A stretch of 64,000 bases of DNA. Source: Mycobacterium sp. ELW1. Lineage in GTDB: Bacteria > Actinomycetota > Actinomycetes > Mycobacteriales > Mycobacteriaceae. Shown here one piece after another: positions 34,798-43,645 of the stretch. Within the stretch, counting starts at the first letter, position 1; each line of letters begins with the position of its first letter. The stretch covers positions 620,001-684,000 of the forward strand of contig NZ_CP032155.1 of NCBI RefSeq assembly GCF_008329905.1. The letters run 5' to 3'. Both the position numbers and the translations under genes were made by a program. The notes under the pieces are model-generated. The model saw only the letters and a list, made by a program, of their open reading frames with translations, was not told the origin of the DNA and searched no databases.

Positions 34798-35969
34798 ATG
34801 AAGTGAAACGGCCTGAACTCGATGCCGTCGAACGGCTCGGCGCAGGTCAGCGCCGGGAAGCGGCGCAGTAGTGCCGGGAATGCGATGCGCATCTCCATCC
34901 GAGCCAGCGGAGCGCCGAGGCAGTGATGCACCCCGTGACCGAATGCCAAGTGGCTCACGATGTCTCGTCTGATGTCCAGTACGTCGGGATCATCGACGAA
35001 CGACGCGTCCCGGTTGCCGGACGCCAATGACGCCAGCACCAGGCTTCCGGCCGGGATGGCAACACCGGCAACCTCGGTGTCGGCGGTGGTCAGCCGGGGG
35101 ATGCTGCTGTGCACGATCGACAGCCAGCGCAGTAGCTCCTCGACGGCCGGGGCGACCGCGTCGGGGTCGTCACGGACCGCGGCCAGCTGATCGGGATGGC
35201 GCAACAACGCCAGGGTGCCCAATCCCAGCATGTTCGACGTGGTCTCGTGGCCGGCGAGCAGCAGTAGACCGGCGATCCCGATCAACTCGTTGTCGCTGAG
35301 CTCGGTGCCGTGGTCGCGTACCAGCATGCCGAGCATGTCGTCACCGGGTGTGCGCCGGGCCGCGGCCACCAGTGTGCCCATGTACTCGCGGCCCTGGCGC
35401 ACCAACTCCAGACGCTCGGGAATCGGAATGGACAAATCGAGCTGACGGGCGCTGCGCCGCTGGAAATCGTCGCGGTCGGCATACGGCACGCCGAGCAGCT
35501 CGCAGATGACCAGCGACGGGATCGGCAGCGCGAACTCGGCGACCAGATCGGCTGGTGCACCGGCAGTCTCGAGTGCATCCAGCCGCGATTCGACGATCTC
35601 GACGATGCGCGGCTCGAGTGCCTTCATCCGGCGCACGGTGAACTCGCCGGTCAGCATCCGCCGCAGCCGGGTGTGCTGGGGTGGATCGAGGGCGAGCAGG
35701 TTGCCTGCGCGGGCGTTGGCCTGCTCCTCCTCGGGCAGTTGCGGTGCGCCGGGCAACACGAAGCCCGGCGGCCGTCCGTTGGCGAAGTGCTCGTGATCGG
35801 ACAGCACCGCCCGGACGTCGTCGTAACGCGTGATCAGGTACACCTGCATGCCGAATGCGTTGACGGCGGTGACCACTCCGCTGCCGTCACGGATGTCGCG
35901 CAGTTCCGGTGTGGGATCGAACCCGTTGCGCCGCATGTGCAGTGGTGGCAGTGCGGCGGCAGATGTCAT
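34764..35969 (-). CDS. Cytochrome P450
   Basis: A 401-residue soluble bacterial-class P450. Oxygen-activation motif AGHETTSN (I-helix) and heme loop FGHGVHHCLGAP with Cys350 as the iron ligand are intact. It starts 9 bp after the MMPL gene on the same strand, so it is probably cotranscribed with it and controlled by the divergent MarR gene. No ferredoxin gene is adjacent. Likely role: oxidation of a hydrophobic compound handled by the exporter (inference). Confidence 0.93.
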   Translation of the reverse strand: MTSAAALPPLHMRRNGFDPTPELRDIRDGSGVVTAVNAFGMQVYLITRYDDVRAVLSDHEHFANGRPPGFVLPGAPQLPEEEQANARAGNLLALDPPQHTRLRRMLTGEFTVRRMKALEPRIVEIVESRLDALETAGAPADLVAEFALPIPSLVICELLGVPYADRDDFQRRSARQLDLSIPIPERLELVRQGREYMGTLVAAARRTPGDDMLGMLVRDHGTELSDNELIGIAGLLLLAGHETTSNMLGLGTLALLRHPDQLAAVRDDPDAVAPAVEELLRWLSIVHSSIPRLTTADTEVAGVAIPAGSLVLASLASGNRDASFVDDPDVLDIRRDIVSHLAFGHGVHHCLGAPLARMEMRIAFPALLRRFPALTCAEPFDGIEFRPFHFIYGLRSLAVAW

Positions 35970-35978
35970 CCCACGACG

Positions 35979-38078
35979 TTACGCGCGTTCGGCCGGCTCG
36001 ATCTCGTCGCGAGAGAACGCCGGCCACCAGATCGCCGGGCCGATCAGGGTGAACAGCGCCGGGATCACCACCGTACGAACCACGAAGGTGTCCAGCAGGA
36101 TGCCCAGGCCGACGATGATTCCCAGCTGGGTGAGCACGATCAGGGGCAGTACGCCCAGCACGGTGAACACCGCCGCCAGCACGATTCCGGCGCTGGTGAT
36201 GACCGCACCGGTCGCTGAGACCGCGCGCACGATCCCGCCGCGGGTGCCGTGCTGCGGGGTCTCCTCGCGAGCACGGGTGACCAGGAAGATCGTGTAGTCC
36301 ACGCCGAGGGCGACCAGGAACAGGAACGCGAACAGCGGGGTGGTGTTGTCCAGCGCAGGGAAGCCGAGCAGGTGGACGCTCACCCAGCCGCCCAGGCCGA
36401 GCGCGGCCATGGTGGACAGCACGGTGGCGGCGACCAGAATCAGCGGCGCCAGCGCCGCCCGCAACAGGATGTACAGCACCGCGAGAACGACGATCAGGAT
36501 CGCCGGGATCACCACCCAGCGGTCGTGCACCGCGGCATTCTTGGCGTCCAAGGCCTGCGCATCCGATCCGCCCACCAGCGCCTGGGGATCGATCCGGTGG
36601 ACTGAATCACGAAGGGCGGCAATGGTATCGAAGGACGCGTCGGAAGCAGGCTCGGCGCTGAGCACAACATGCCATTGAGTGAGGCCGTTGGCTGAGTCGC
36701 CCGCCGGGTTGACGGAGATGACGCCCGGGGTGGTTCGAATGGCCTGCTCGAGTGCGGGGCCGGCGTCGCTGCGACCGATGACCCGCGTCGGGTCGGTCAG
36801 GCCGCTGGGGAAGTGCGCCGACAGCGTCCGGTAACCGGCCACCGAGTCGGCGCTGACCCGGAACTGATCGATCTGGTTGAGCCCCACCGGGGTTGCCAGC
36901 AAGCCGGTCGCCAGCACGATCAACACAGCCGTGGAGGCGACGGTGACCCGGCCGGCATGGTTGGACACCCAGTCGGCGACCCGATGCCAGGCGCCGGTGG
37001 CGGTGATCTGTTCGCCGCCGGGGCGAGGGACGAACGGCCAGAACAACTTCGGGCCGAACAGTGCCAGCAGCGGCGGCAGCATCAGCAGCACGAACACCGC
37101 GGCGACCACCAGCCCGGAGGCGGCCTGGACACCGAGGCTGCGGGTGCTTGGTGACGATGCGAACAACAGGGTCAGCAGGGCCAGCACCACGGTGGCATTG
37201 CTGGCCGCGATCGCAGGCCCGGCGAACCGGACCGCGGTGCGCAGGGCCGCCCGATGATCGTCTGTCGAACGCAATTCCTCGCGATAGCGCGAAATCAACA
37301 GCAGCGCATAGTTCGTTCCGGCGCCGAACACCAGGACGCTGGTGATGCCGGACGTCGAACCGTCGGCGGTCATGCCGGTGCCCTCGGCGATCGCCGAACC
37401 CAGCACCGCGGCCACCCGGTCGGCGAAGGCGATCACCAGAAGAGGCACCAGCCACAGCACCGGCGACCGGTAGGTGATGATCAGCAGCAGCGCGACCACC
37501 GCACCGGTGACGGCCAGCAGGGTGAAGTTCGCGCCGGAGAACGCGTTCGCGATGTCGGCGCCGAACGCCGGGCCACCGGTGACGTTGGTTGTCAGGTCGC
37601 CGGGCAACCCCGCCTTGGCTGCATCCCGCAGCGACTTGACTTCGTCGTTGAGCGCGAAGCCGGACAGCGTGGGGTCGATCTGGACCGGCGCGAGCGCGGC
37701 CTTGCCGTCCTCGGATGCGGTGACCGGAATCGGGGGCCCGCCGGTGCCGGTCGCGGCGACCATCCGCCCGCGGGCCGCGTCGGCGGCCGCCAGATCGGCC
37801 TGCGTCAGCGTCGCGCCGTCGGTGCGTGTGACGACGAGGATCACCGGCGCCGCCCCACCGCCGGGGAACTCCTTGAGCAACGCGGCGGCCTTCGCGGATT
37901 CCGCGCTGGGAGGAAGCGCCACCGGTGACTGATCGGCCGACGAGCCCTGCCCCAAGACGCCCATCAGACCGCCGCCGATCAGCGCGATGATCAGCGCCAA
38001 CAGCCAGGAAAAGCGGGTGCTGACAAGTTCGCCGACACGGTCCCAGACGGGTCGCCGGCCCTCGAGTCCTCGATGCAT
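35979..38078 (-). CDS. MMPL family RND transporter
   Basis: A 699-residue transporter with the MmpL-type duplication: a first helix near residues 25-45, a periplasmic domain, a five-helix bundle with NYALLLISRYREELR, a second periplasmic domain, and a second bundle with GVDYTIFLVTRAREE. It is proton-driven export of a lipid or hydrophobic compound. It is shorter than the lipid-specific MmpL3-type proteins and lacks their long C-terminal tail, like the Actinobacteria drug-export subgroup. It diverges from a MarR gene across 59 bp and is followed by the P450 gene. Confidence 0.92.
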   Translation of the reverse strand: MHRGLEGRRPVWDRVGELVSTRFSWLLALIIALIGGGLMGVLGQGSSADQSPVALPPSAESAKAAALLKEFPGGGAAPVILVVTRTDGATLTQADLAAADAARGRMVAATGTGGPPIPVTASEDGKAALAPVQIDPTLSGFALNDEVKSLRDAAKAGLPGDLTTNVTGGPAFGADIANAFSGANFTLLAVTGAVVALLLIITYRSPVLWLVPLLVIAFADRVAAVLGSAIAEGTGMTADGSTSGITSVLVFGAGTNYALLLISRYREELRSTDDHRAALRTAVRFAGPAIAASNATVVLALLTLLFASSPSTRSLGVQAASGLVVAAVFVLLMLPPLLALFGPKLFWPFVPRPGGEQITATGAWHRVADWVSNHAGRVTVASTAVLIVLATGLLATPVGLNQIDQFRVSADSVAGYRTLSAHFPSGLTDPTRVIGRSDAGPALEQAIRTTPGVISVNPAGDSANGLTQWHVVLSAEPASDASFDTIAALRDSVHRIDPQALVGGSDAQALDAKNAAVHDRWVVIPAILIVVLAVLYILLRAALAPLILVAATVLSTMAALGLGGWVSVHLLGFPALDNTTPLFAFLFLVALGVDYTIFLVTRAREETPQHGTRGGIVRAVSATGAVITSAGIVLAAVFTVLGVLPLIVLTQLGIIVGLGILLDTFVVRTVVIPALFTLIGPAIWWPAFSRDEIEPAERA

Positions 38079-38100
38079 GCCTCCAAGATAGCTTCATTTA

Positions 38101-38122
38101 CTTAACATTTCATCTCCTTAAC
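38101..38122. promoter_or_regulatory. Direct repeat in the MMPL/MarR divergent promoter
   Basis: CTTAAC occurs twice, at 38101-38106 and 38117-38122, 16 bp apart, within the 59-bp gap between the divergent MMPL and MarR genes. The AT-rich stretch is a likely shared promoter and MarR binding region. Confidence 0.35.
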
Positions 38123-38137
38123 AGATACTCTGGTGGC

Positions 38138-38611
38138 ATGGACCCATCCGGCCGGCCCGCCCTGGAAGCCGCCGTGGTCGCCGACGTCCAGGCGCTGTCC
38201 GCCGAATCCGACCAGATCGGCCGGGCTTTCGCCGGTATCCACCAGCTGTCGGCCAACGACTTCCGCGCACTGGTGCACGTGATGGTCGCCGAGAACTCCG
38301 GCACCCCACTGACCGCGGGTGAGCTGCGCACCCGGATGGGACTCTCGGGCGCGGCGATCACCTACCTGGTCGAGCGGATGATCGAGTCCGGCCACCTGCG
38401 ACGCGACTCCGACCCGACCGACCGGCGCAAGGTGCTCCTGCGCTACGCCGACCACGGCATCGAGGTGGGCCGGGCGTTCTTCACGCCCCTGGCCACCCAC
38501 ACCCACCACGCCCTTGCCGAGGTACCCGACTCTGATCTCGAGGCGGCCCACCGGGTGTTCACCGCGGTGCTGTCGGCGATGACGGACTTTCGCGCCGATC
38601 TGAATTCATAA
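38138..38611 (+). CDS. MarR family transcriptional regulator
   Basis: A 157-residue winged-helix regulator: TAGELRTRMGLSGAAITYLVERM is the recognition helix region and DSDPTDRRKVLLR is the wing, both typical of MarR. It is divergent from the MMPL-P450 unit, the usual layout for a repressor of an export/detoxification operon that is released by a small phenolic or lipophilic ligand. Confidence 0.92.
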   Translation: MDPSGRPALEAAVVADVQALSAESDQIGRAFAGIHQLSANDFRALVHVMVAENSGTPLTAGELRTRMGLSGAAITYLVERMIESGHLRRDSDPTDRRKVLLRYADHGIEVGRAFFTPLATHTHHALAEVPDSDLEAAHRVFTAVLSAMTDFRADLNS

Positions 38612-38720
38612 CCGGTCCACGTGGCGGCCGCGTCATTTTTGCCGACTTTGCTGCGGGCCATGGTGAAGTAGGCAAAGCTATTGGCGTCTAACGGGTCTTG
38701 GGGAATCGGGTGATTGCGCG

Positions 38721-40418
38721 ATGAAGCGAACCAAACAACTCTGCGTCGGCGTCGCGGCGGCAGGCATCTTCGGTCTGGGGTCAACGATCGCGACCGCGGT
38801 CGCGTACGCGGATTCGCCGGATTCCACCGCGGGCCCGTCGTCCGGCTCGTCGAAGGCAAGCGCCCACAATGCGGGACCGAAGGCCCGCCCGCGTTCGACC
38901 ACCGCGGGCGCGGTGAGTCAACCCGCGAAGCCGTCCGCGGTCCGTAAACCTGCAGCGTCGGTACGTACATCGGCAAGCCCAGCGGCAGAGGCGCTTTCGG
39001 TGGCCCTGTCCACTCTGGGCATCACGCCGGTGGTCTCCGGCGGCGGCGCGTCCTCGTCGACGGTGTCGCCCGCGGTCGGCCGCAGCCGTCGCGGCCTGGT
39101 GATGACGGCAACCGCATCCGCGGCCGCGGCGAGCAACGGCGGATCGGTCAGCACGCTGGCCGCCGGCACGCCGACACACGTGCTGGTGATCGGGATCGAC
39201 GGGACGAATCTCAGCGCCATCCTGTCCAACCCCGACAACGTCAACCTGCAAGCCCTGATGACCACCGGCACCACTGCGGCGTCGACCATGGTCGGGCACA
39301 CCACGATCTCCAACCCGTCGTGGACGGGCATCTTGACCGGTGTGTGGAGTGAGAAGACGGGTCTGTTCAACAATGTCTTCACGCCGTGGACCTACGACAA
39401 GTGGCCGACGGTCTTCAATCAGCTCGAGGCCGCCGACCCCAACATCGAGACAACGGCGATCGCGGATTGGGAGAACATCGCCCAGATCGCCGGGGCCGGT
39501 TCGATTCCCGCCGACGTGATCAAGTTCTTCCCGAAGTACAACAACAGCTGGCTGGATACCGACGACCTGGTGGGTCAGGCGTCCGTCGACGCGATCAACG
39601 GCACCACCGCGGGCGTTTCGAGCTTCAATTTCACGTATTTCGTCGGAGTCGACAACACCGGCCACGAGTACGACGCCGGCTCGCAGCAGTACAAGGATGC
39701 GCTGAAGAACGTCGACGACAACGTCGGCGACATCATGGCCGCGGTCACCGACTGGAACACCGCGCACCCTGATGAGAAGTGGACCGTGCTGGTGACCACC
39801 GACCACGGTCAGGTGCCGTGGCCGACGATCCGGCTCGGCTCGGACATGCGGGCGCACGGCTTCCAAACACCCTGGGAAACAACCACGTTCGTGATCGCCA
39901 ACGGCACCGCCTTCACCGCGGGCGCGATCAACAACACCTATTCGAACATCGACATCACCCCCACGGTGGATGCACTGTTCGGGCTGACACCGCCGTCCTA
40001 TTCGGCCGGTTCGCCTCTGATGGACCTCGCCGGAAGTGATTACAAGCCGGTGGTCCCCGGCTTCGACGGGATCAACCAGGCGCTGACCGACGCGATCGCG
40101 ATGTACGGGTATCCCGACGTCGCGACCAACATTGCCCTGGACCTGCGGACGGTCGTGGGATTCGTTCCCTATTTCGTGTACTCGGTCTTCAACGGCCTCA
40201 CCGCGGACATGACCGGACCGTTCAAGCTGCCGATCCAGTTCGTCGGAGCGGTGCTCTATCAGCTGGTCAATATCCCGGTGCAGATCATCGCCCGGTTGAC
40301 CGGGGTGACCGGCAACCAGATCATCCCGCCGGACCTGTGGCCGTACACGCCGGTGCCCGGCGTTCAGCCGTTGCCGCCGGCCACCGCGGTGCCCACTCCG
40401 GAGGCCATCGCCGTCTGA
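38721..40418 (+). CDS. Secreted alkaline-phosphatase-superfamily phosphodiesterase-like protein
   Basis: A 565-residue exported protein. The signal peptide ends AVAYADS; residues 35-150 are Ser/Ala/Pro/Lys-rich low complexity; then comes a nucleotide-pyrophosphatase/AP-superfamily domain with VIGIDGTN (metal Asp), catalytic Thr within GHTTISNPSWTGILTG, VDNTGHEYD and TTDHG metal ligands. It probably hydrolyses a phosphodiester or phosphonate outside the cell. A hydrophobic C-terminal region (about 475-535) may attach it to the envelope. The N-terminal low-complexity design resembles the two beta-propeller proteins. No ACAWAC-N10-GTWTGT site precedes it. Confidence 0.83.
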   Translation: MKRTKQLCVGVAAAGIFGLGSTIATAVAYADSPDSTAGPSSGSSKASAHNAGPKARPRSTTAGAVSQPAKPSAVRKPAASVRTSASPAAEALSVALSTLGITPVVSGGGASSSTVSPAVGRSRRGLVMTATASAAAASNGGSVSTLAAGTPTHVLVIGIDGTNLSAILSNPDNVNLQALMTTGTTAASTMVGHTTISNPSWTGILTGVWSEKTGLFNNVFTPWTYDKWPTVFNQLEAADPNIETTAIADWENIAQIAGAGSIPADVIKFFPKYNNSWLDTDDLVGQASVDAINGTTAGVSSFNFTYFVGVDNTGHEYDAGSQQYKDALKNVDDNVGDIMAAVTDWNTAHPDEKWTVLVTTDHGQVPWPTIRLGSDMRAHGFQTPWETTTFVIANGTAFTAGAINNTYSNIDITPTVDALFGLTPPSYSAGSPLMDLAGSDYKPVVPGFDGINQALTDAIAMYGYPDVATNIALDLRTVVGFVPYFVYSVFNGLTADMTGPFKLPIQFVGAVLYQLVNIPVQIIARLTGVTGNQIIPPDLWPYTPVPGVQPLPPATAVPTPEAIAV

Positions 40419-40447
40419 GTGTCGGCCCCGCCTGGTTAGCTGGGGGC

Positions 40448-41560
40448 GTGCTCGACACCGTCGCCGTGGAGAACTACCGGTCGCTGCGCCGGCTGATCCT
40501 GCCGCTGCGCGGGCTCAATGTGGTCACCGGTGCCAACGGCTCCGGCAAGTCCAGCCTCTACCGGGCGCTGCGGCTGCTGGCCGACTCGGCCCGCAACGGC
40601 GCGGTCAGCGCTCTGGCCCGGGAGGGCGGGCTGAGCTCGACGATGTGGGCCGGGCCGGGCAAGACGGGTCCGGTGAGCCTGAAGCTCGGCTTCGCCGGTG
40701 AGGACTTCGGCTACGCCGTGGACTTCGGCCTGCCGCAGGAGACCGAGACGGCTTTCAACCTGGACCCCGAGATCAAGTCGGAAGCCGTGTGGGCGGGTGC
40801 GGTGCTGCGGCCCTCGGCATTGCTGGCGCAGCGATCGGTGCGGACCGTTCTGCTGCGCGATGCCGATGACGGCTGGCGCACCGCGGCCACCCTGCGGCCG
40901 TTCGACAGCATGCTCAGCGAGGTCGCCGACCCGCAGGCGGCGCCCGAACTGCTGGCATTGCGTGAGCGGGTCCGGTCCTGGCGGTTCTACGACCACGTCC
41001 GCACCGACACTGACGCGCCCGCCCGTCAGCCTCAGATCGGCACCCGGACAATGGTTTTGAGCCACGACGGGGCGGACCTTGCCGCGGCGCTGCAGACCAT
41101 CGCCGAGATCGGTGACGCCGACGCACTGGCCGAGGCCGTGGACAACGCCTTCCCCGGCAGCAGGGTGCAGATCCGCACCGAAGGGCGCTTCGAGGTGACG
41201 CTGCGCCAGCCCGGCATGCTGCGTGCCCTCACCGCGGCCGAGCTGTCCGACGGCACACTGCGCTACCTGCTGTGGGCCGCCGCCCTGCTCACACCGCGAC
41301 CGGCCGAGCTGACCGTGCTCAACGAACCGGAGTCCAGCCTGCACCCCGATCTGTTGCCCGCACTGGCCGCGCTGATCGCGCGGTCCTCGGAACGCTCGCA
41401 GATCGTGGTCGTCACCCACTCCGCTGCGTTGGTCGAGGCGCTGCGCAGGCGAGAGCACGACATCAACGCGATCGAACTCACCAAAGAAGCGGGCCAGACC
41501 GCGATCGTCGGCCAGGGCCTCCTGGACGAGCCATCCTGGCACTGGCCTGCACGGGGATGA
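40448..41560 (+). CDS. AAA family ATPase (SMC/OLD-like)
   Basis: A 370-residue protein with N-terminal VENYRSLRRLILPLRGLN, Walker A GANGSGKSS (about 29-37), an ABC-type signature ELSDGTLRYLLWAAALL, Walker B with TVLNEPESSLHPD, and the switch His in VVVTHSAALVE. This is the AAA_21/RecF-like predicted ATPase family. No nuclease or toxin partner is adjacent. GTG 40448 begins just before the conserved N-terminus. Role unknown; DNA or RNA maintenance is usual for the family. Confidence 0.85.
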   Translation: MLDTVAVENYRSLRRLILPLRGLNVVTGANGSGKSSLYRALRLLADSARNGAVSALAREGGLSSTMWAGPGKTGPVSLKLGFAGEDFGYAVDFGLPQETETAFNLDPEIKSEAVWAGAVLRPSALLAQRSVRTVLLRDADDGWRTAATLRPFDSMLSEVADPQAAPELLALRERVRSWRFYDHVRTDTDAPARQPQIGTRTMVLSHDGADLAAALQTIAEIGDADALAEAVDNAFPGSRVQIRTEGRFEVTLRQPGMLRALTAAELSDGTLRYLLWAAALLTPRPAELTVLNEPESSLHPDLLPALAALIARSSERSQIVVVTHSAALVEALRRREHDINAIELTKEAGQTAIVGQGLLDEPSWHWPARG

Positions 41561-41581
41561 ACCCACCTATCCTTGGGCATC

Positions 41582-42760
41582 ATGCGTGTGATGCTGGTCG
41601 GGTCGGGTGAGCTGAGTCGGGAGTTGGTGCTGGCGTTCCAGCGACTCGGAGCCGAGGTGGTCGCCGTCGACCGCTACGCCGACGCACCGGCGCACGACGT
41701 CGCCGACGAGGCGCTGGTCGTGAAGATCACCGACCCCGATGAGCTGACTGCCGCCATCGCCCGCGTCGAACCGGAGTACGTCGTCGTCGACACCAATGCC
41801 GTGGCCATCGACGCGCTCCGGGCGGCCGCCGACAGTGGCGCGACCCAGGTGGTGCCCGGTGTGTACGCCACCCAGCTGAGCCTGGACCGCGAGGGCATGC
41901 GCCGGCTGGCCGCCGACGAGCTGGGTCTGCCGACCGCGCCGTTCTGGTTCGCCGGCTCGGTCGCGGAGCTGACCGCCGTCGCCGACCATGCCGGCTTCCC
42001 TCTGGTGGTCAAGCCGGTGATCGGGGTCCCGGGGCAGGGCCAGTCGGTGCTGCTGCGCCCCGACGACGTCGAGCCCGCCTGGCAGCGTGCCGTCGCGGCC
42101 GGTGGCCGGGTGCCACACAACCGGGTGCTGGCCGAGACCGTCGTCGAGATCGACTACGCCGTCACCTTGCTGACCGTGCGGACCGACGGGCCGGCCGGCC
42201 CGGCGCTGCACTTCTGCGAGCCGATCGGACATCGGCAGGTCGACGGTGGTGTCCTGGAGTGCTGGCAGCCCCAGCAGATGACGCTGGCGGCGCTCGGGGC
42301 TGCGAAGTCGGTGGCCGCACGGATCGTGCGGGCGCTCGGCGGCCGCGGCGTCTTCGGGGTCGAGCTGCTGGTACGCGGCGACGAAGTGTATTTCTCCGAC
42401 GTCAGCGTCCGTCCCTACGACAGCGGGCTGGTCACGCTGCGCACCCAGCGGTTGTCGGAGTTCGAGCTGCATGCCCGCGCCGTTCTGGGGCTGCCGGTGG
42501 ACACCATCATGATCTCGCCGGGCGCCGCGGAGGTCACCTACGGCGGTGCCGAGGAGAGCGCCGGCCGCGCCGACATCAACCCGGCGGTGCTGGCCGAGGC
42601 CATGGCCGTGCCGGAGAGCGATGTGCGCCTGCTGGGCCGGCACGAAGGCGCCGCCCGGTTGCGGCTGGGGGTCGCGCTGGCGACCGCATCCGATGTCACC
42701 GCCGCCCGCGATAGGGTTCGCCAGGTGTCGACCGCCTTGCACCGGCTGTGGCAGCCGTGA
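41582..42760 (+). CDS. purT: Formate-dependent phosphoribosylglycinamide formyltransferase
   Basis: ATP-grasp enzyme making formylglycinamide ribotide from GAR, formate and ATP, the folate-independent route of purine synthesis. 392 residues: N-terminal preATP-grasp domain (MLVGSGELSRELVLAFQRLG), ATP-grasp core with VVKPVIGVPGQGQSV and GVFGVELLVRGDEVYFSDVS, and a C-terminal barrel. ATG 41582 is used. The gene overlaps the next one by 4 bp. The following rhodanese and metZ genes match the M. tuberculosis order Rv0389-Rv0391 as remembered. Confidence 0.95.
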   Translation: MRVMLVGSGELSRELVLAFQRLGAEVVAVDRYADAPAHDVADEALVVKITDPDELTAAIARVEPEYVVVDTNAVAIDALRAAADSGATQVVPGVYATQLSLDREGMRRLAADELGLPTAPFWFAGSVAELTAVADHAGFPLVVKPVIGVPGQGQSVLLRPDDVEPAWQRAVAAGGRVPHNRVLAETVVEIDYAVTLLTVRTDGPAGPALHFCEPIGHRQVDGGVLECWQPQQMTLAALGAAKSVAARIVRALGGRGVFGVELLVRGDEVYFSDVSVRPYDSGLVTLRTQRLSEFELHARAVLGLPVDTIMISPGAAEVTYGGAEESAGRADINPAVLAEAMAVPESDVRLLGRHEGAARLRLGVALATASDVTAARDRVRQVSTALHRLWQP

Positions 42761-43197
42761 CCGAACGTGAGGACGACGGCGCCAGTCCGCTGCCCATTCT
42801 GATCGCCCTGGGTATTGCGGTGTTGGTGCTCGCCGCGGTGGGGATCGCATGGCTGGTCGACGACACCAAGCCGATGAGTGAGGACGTGCTCGTCGGCCGC
42901 GCCGCGGTCGGACAGAACGACGCGCTGCAGCGCGACAACTACCCGGATTTTCGCAAGTACACCTGCGCCGCGCAGCGGGGTGTCGAGGCGGATGTTCTTG
43001 GCAGCCAACAGAAGTCGAAGGCCGCACGCGGTGCTCGATACGTCGACGATGTCACCGACGTGAAGATCGACGGCGACAAGGCCACCGCCACCGTCGTCTA
43101 CCACTTCGAGAAGGCGGCGGACGCCAAGCTCAAGACCCCGATGACCTTCGTCCGGGAGAACGGGGAGTGGACCGTCTGCTCGCCCGGTCCGGTCTGA
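42757..43197 (+). CDS. Membrane-anchored Rv0361/DUF4878-like protein
   Basis: A 146-residue protein with a short cytoplasmic N-terminus, one transmembrane helix (PILIALGIAVLVLAAVGIAWLV, about 12-33) and an exported domain ending NGEWTVCSPGPV, which is the NTF2-like/DUF4878 type end with a conserved Trp-x-x-Cys. GTG 42757 overlaps purT's stop. It resembles the C-terminal part of the protein at 11925-12656. Function unknown. Confidence 0.7.
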   Translation: MTEREDDGASPLPILIALGIAVLVLAAVGIAWLVDDTKPMSEDVLVGRAAVGQNDALQRDNYPDFRKYTCAAQRGVEADVLGSQQKSKAARGARYVDDVTDVKIDGDKATATVVYHFEKAADAKLKTPMTFVRENGEWTVCSPGPV

Positions 43198-43231
43198 GAG
43201 TCATCCAGAATCGTGTGGAAGGATCGGCCGG

Positions 43232-43645
43232 GTGAGTTACGCAGGAGATATCACCCCTGAGGAGAGCTGGAAGCTGCTCAGTGAGAACCCCGACGCGGTG
43301 CTGGTGGACTGCCGCACCGACGCCGAATGGCGATGGGTCGGTGTGCCCGATCTGTCCAGCCTGGGCCGCAATGTGGTGTTCGTGGAGTGGAACCGCAGCA
43401 ACGGTCAGCACAATGAGCAATTCGTCGCCGAGCTGAACGCCGCCGGCGTGACGGCCGGCGATCGCCCGGTGGTGTTCATCTGTCGCTCTGGGAATCGCTC
43501 GATCCCCGCAGCGGAGACGGCGACCGCAGCGGGAATCGCGCCCTCCTACAACATGCTTGACGGGTTCGAGGGCCAGCTCGATTCCGACGGTCATCGCGGA
43601 AGTAACGGCTGGCGCGCCCTGGGTCTGCCCTGGAAGCAGTCATGA
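43232..43645 (+). CDS. Rhodanese-like sulfurtransferase (Rv0390-like)
   Basis: A 137-residue single rhodanese domain: ALLVDCRTDAEWRWVG-type strand, then the active loop CRSGNRS with Cys84 as persulfide carrier. It overlaps metZ by 4 bp, suggesting it supplies or handles sulfane sulfur near the methionine-synthesis enzyme. GTG 43232 starts 34 bp after the upstream gene. Confidence 0.92.
   Translation: MSYAGDITPEESWKLLSENPDAVLVDCRTDAEWRWVGVPDLSSLGRNVVFVEWNRSNGQHNEQFVAELNAAGVTAGDRPVVFICRSGNRSIPAAETATAAGIAPSYNMLDGFEGQLDSDGHRGSNGWRALGLPWKQS

Noticed and set aside
40448..41560. AAA ATPase as part of an OLD-type or other defence system
   Set aside because: No nuclease, helicase or toxin partner is adjacent; its neighbours are a secreted enzyme and purT.
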